From Chrysochromulina parva (lineage: Eukaryota > Haptophyta > Prymnesiales > Chrysochromulinaceae), in NCBI GenBank assembly GCA_002887195.1, contig PJAB01001694.1:1-12801 (forward strand): a DNA stretch of 12,801 nt, given 5' to 3'. The notes beneath the pieces are model-generated. The model ran no database searches, was not told the DNA's origin, and saw only the letters and a program-made list of their open reading frames with translations. A program made the translations under genes and the position numbers. Positions 10,903 to 12,801 of this stretch are shown one piece after another. Every line of letters begins with the position of its first letter. Within the stretch, counting starts at the first letter, position 1.

Positions 10903-12801
10903 ATGGATTTTCTCCCCGAGGCGCATGGGGATCGCTTCGTCGTGCCACGCGCAATCACAATCGAGCAGCTTGAGGGATGCAAGCGCCGAGCGCCCATGCA
11001 GCTCCCCAAAGGCGTCCTGTACAGAGATTTCTACCCCTCCATTGTTGTGACGTATGCATCGGGTCGCCGTACCAATCGCAAAGACGCTGCAGACGACTGC
11101 GAAGGCTCCGGGCCCGGCGTGATGTACGCCATGGGGCTGATGGAGTTCTTCCACGAGCGCGGCCTGCAGTGCTTCTCCGGGCTGCAAGTGCCCCCGGGCG
11201 TGGACTGGGAGACCTTTATGCTGCGCTTGACTGGCGAGAATGGGAAGCGTGAGAAGCCCAAGGTGCTGATCATCATCCTCACCGCGGGATTGTTCCACTC
11301 AAAGCCCTGCCTGAAGGAGATTGACACGGCCATCAAGAACAAGATCGCTCTCCTACCGGTGCGCTTTGAGGACAGATTGCCAGCCAAAGAGGAGCAGTGG
11401 ACGAATCTCGACGACCCGGTTTGGGAGATGCGGAAATTTCACGTACAAGCCAAACTTAACAAGCTCAACAACATCCCCAACCCCGGCACGGTGCTCAACA
11501 GAGCCACAGCCCTGGAAGACATCCTGGCGGAGCTCGAGAAACATCTTCCGGCACCGGCGAGCCCTGCCACGAGCACGCCCACGCCGCAGCCGCCTCCGCC
11601 CACCAAACCCTCCGGTGGGCCGTCAGGTGGGCCGCGCTTCCCCGTCGGCAGCCGCGTGTACGTGGATCAAGGCCACGGACAGGCGCGTCTCGGCCATGTG
11701 GCGACGTACAATGCGGCGAAGGGCACGTACACGGTGGAGCTCGGAGAGCGCGGCTCCGGCGAGCTCGATACGTGCTTCGACCAAGATCTGCGAAATGCCG
11801 ACGGCCCGCTTTCGCAGCTCATCGACTCTGCACGCGAGAGGGTGGGGAGCTTGTTCGGAGTCACCCCATTGGTCATAGATCGCGAGGGTGCGACGACGGA
11901 AAACGCAACTGCCTCCAAGCCCACGCCGCAGCCCCCGGCGAGCCCTACCAAGCCTGCGCCCAAGCCTCGCGCGCAAGCCGAGCCATTCATTCAGGACCTG
12001 GACGGCCCTCCGAGATCACCATCTCGCGCTGTGGAGCAAGGCGCTGAGGCAACTCCCGAAGACGCGAAGGTCGTCGAGCCAGTGCTCGAGTCGACCGACA
12101 GCGTGCCTACGGAAGTTGTGGAGCCGGCGGCCGGAGCGGCGACAGAGGCAGAGCCGGCGCCGGCAGAGGCGTCGGCCGAGACGAGGAACCCGATCTTCGA
12201 GATCGGCAGCTCCTTTATCGACGCGATCGTGCAGGCCTTCACGCCGCGTGGAACGTCCGTGCGAGCCAATACCATCAACGACGCGGATGACATCGACGAC
12301 GACATCGACAATGCTGCGCGGCCCACCGTGGCCATTGGCGCTCCGTCCGAGGAGATGATTCGCGTCCTTTCGGGGCTCGACAACCGGCTCGCCGACGCGC
12401 TCCGCACCGGCGACATCAAGCTGCTGCGTGTCTCGTGGCTGCGGCGGTTGCGGGGGCTACTGCGGCAGCCAGACTGGAGGTCGCTGAAGCGGCGGCAGGA
12501 GCTCGAGGCGCTGAGGGCTGAGTCGCCCTTCCTCTCGGCGGAGGAGGCCGTCGCGCTGCTCCGGCGTGGCAACCGCGGCGTTGGCGCGCTCACCCACGGC
12601 TGGCTGTCGCCCGGTGAGTGCGACCCGGACGGCGCGCGCCTGGACATGGTGCTCGCTGCACTTGACGAGCACCCGCACATTGAGGGCGTCTTCTGGGACT
12701 ATGCCTCGCTCTTCCAGAACCTGCCCGACCGCGAGCGCACGCCCGACGAGAGGGCCGCCTTTGGTCGCGCGATCAAGGTCATGGCCGACGTGTACGCCTC
12801 C
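10903..12801 (+). CDS. TIR-like / Tudor-like / HET-like multidomain protein (C-terminus outside the window)
   Basis: A single open frame of 633 codons from ATG 10903 to the window edge, without introns or intron-type repeats. Residues about 45-165 resemble a TIR domain: IVVTYASG, then GVMYAMGLMEFF and FSGLQVPPGVDW, then KVLIIILTAGLFHSKPCLKEI and IALLPVRFE. In NAD-cleaving TIRs such as SARM1 the catalytic Glu lies in a comparable KEI context; here the candidate is E139. A Pro-rich linker leads to a Tudor/KOW-like module (about 246-300: FPVGSRVYVDQG, RLGHVATYNAAKGTYTVEL). A second Pro/Ala/Glu-rich linker (about 330-440) follows. The end (about 560-633) has ALTHGWLSP, GVFWDYASLFQ, and then an E...M..VYAS spacing like the fungal HET domain's WIDALCINQ and M..IY. 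HET folds are related to TIR. Function is unknown; a signalling or cell-death role is inference. The first in-frame ATG after the stop at 10804 was chosen as the start. Confidence 0.75.
   Translation, partial: MDFLPEAHGDRFVVPRAITIEQLEGCKRRAPMQLPKGVLYRDFYPSIVVTYASGRRTNRKDAADDCEGSGPGVMYAMGLMEFFHERGLQCFSGLQVPPGVDWETFMLRLTGENGKREKPKVLIIILTAGLFHSKPCLKEIDTAIKNKIALLPVRFEDRLPAKEEQWTNLDDPVWEMRKFHVQAKLNKLNNIPNPGTVLNRATALEDILAELEKHLPAPASPATSTPTPQPPPPTKPSGGPSGGPRFPVGSRVYVDQGHGQARLGHVATYNAAKGTYTVELGERGSGELDTCFDQDLRNADGPLSQLIDSARERVGSLFGVTPLVIDREGATTENATASKPTPQPPASPTKPAPKPRAQAEPFIQDLDGPPRSPSRAVEQGAEATPEDAKVVEPVLESTDSVPTEVVEPAAGAATEAEPAPAEASAETRNPIFEIGSSFIDAIVQAFTPRGTSVRANTINDADDIDDDIDNAARPTVAIGAPSEEMIRVLSGLDNRLADALRTGDIKLLRVSWLRRLRGLLRQPDWRSLKRRQELEALRAESPFLSAEEAVALLRRGNRGVGALTHGWLSPGECDPDGARLDMVLAALDEHPHIEGVFWDYASLFQNLPDRERTPDERAAFGRAIKVMADVYAS

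Noticed and set aside
11991..12680. Minus-strand 229-codon frame.
   Set aside because: Antisense to the 633-codon TIR gene. The Ser/Ala composition is what reverse reading of Glu/Ala/Asp codons gives.

Overview
The window looks like nuclear DNA of a GC-rich unicellular eukaryote. Genes sit close together on both strands, carry many introns, and encode eukaryotic proteins (a PHD/CXXC chromatin reader, a Ser/Thr kinase, an EMC1 fragment, a TIR protein). The half-CXXC motif next to Tudor-like modules, and the alanine/proline-rich low-complexity tails, recall haptophyte or related microalgal genomes. That placement is inference. No bacterial operon, tRNA, rRNA, CRISPR array or transposase was seen.

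Layout: (1) 1-3130, minus strand: a chromatin-reader-like gene (MBD-like segment, PHD finger, Cys-rich segment, half-CXXC motif, three copies of a Tudor-like module) that runs off the left edge. (2) 3131-3627: spacer holding the upstream region of that gene. (3) 3628-6295, minus: a four-exon Ser/Thr kinase with a repetitive C-terminal tail. (4) 6296-6464: a 169-bp divergent promoter. (5) 6465-10198, plus: a complete twelve-exon N-acetylglucosamine-6-phosphate deacetylase gene (NagA/AMDHD2 family, about 473 aa). (6) 10324-10669, plus: a two-exon remnant of EMC1 with both ends missing. (7) 10903-12801, plus: a long open gene combining a TIR-like domain, a Tudor-like module and a HET-like C-terminal segment, running off the right edge.

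The most unusual signal is in the introns. At least twelve of the seventeen introns I can place contain reiterated, near-identical copies of the neighbouring exon edge, with the splice site included. The copies are separated by short strand-oriented repeats of the type TGATTGCCTC/TGATGGCCTC, which resemble a repeated branch point plus pyrimidine tract. Two introns still hold an apparently uninterrupted copy of the spliced exon-exon junction. This is what the tandem-duplication (AGGT) model of intron birth predicts, here at many stages within one locus. The reiterated splice sites mostly lead to stop codons if used, so they could also act as splicing decoys.

Apart from the divergent kinase/deacetylase promoter, nothing in the sequence ties the genes into one pathway. 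All exon boundaries come from reading frame, splice consensus and remembered family motifs, not from RNA data.
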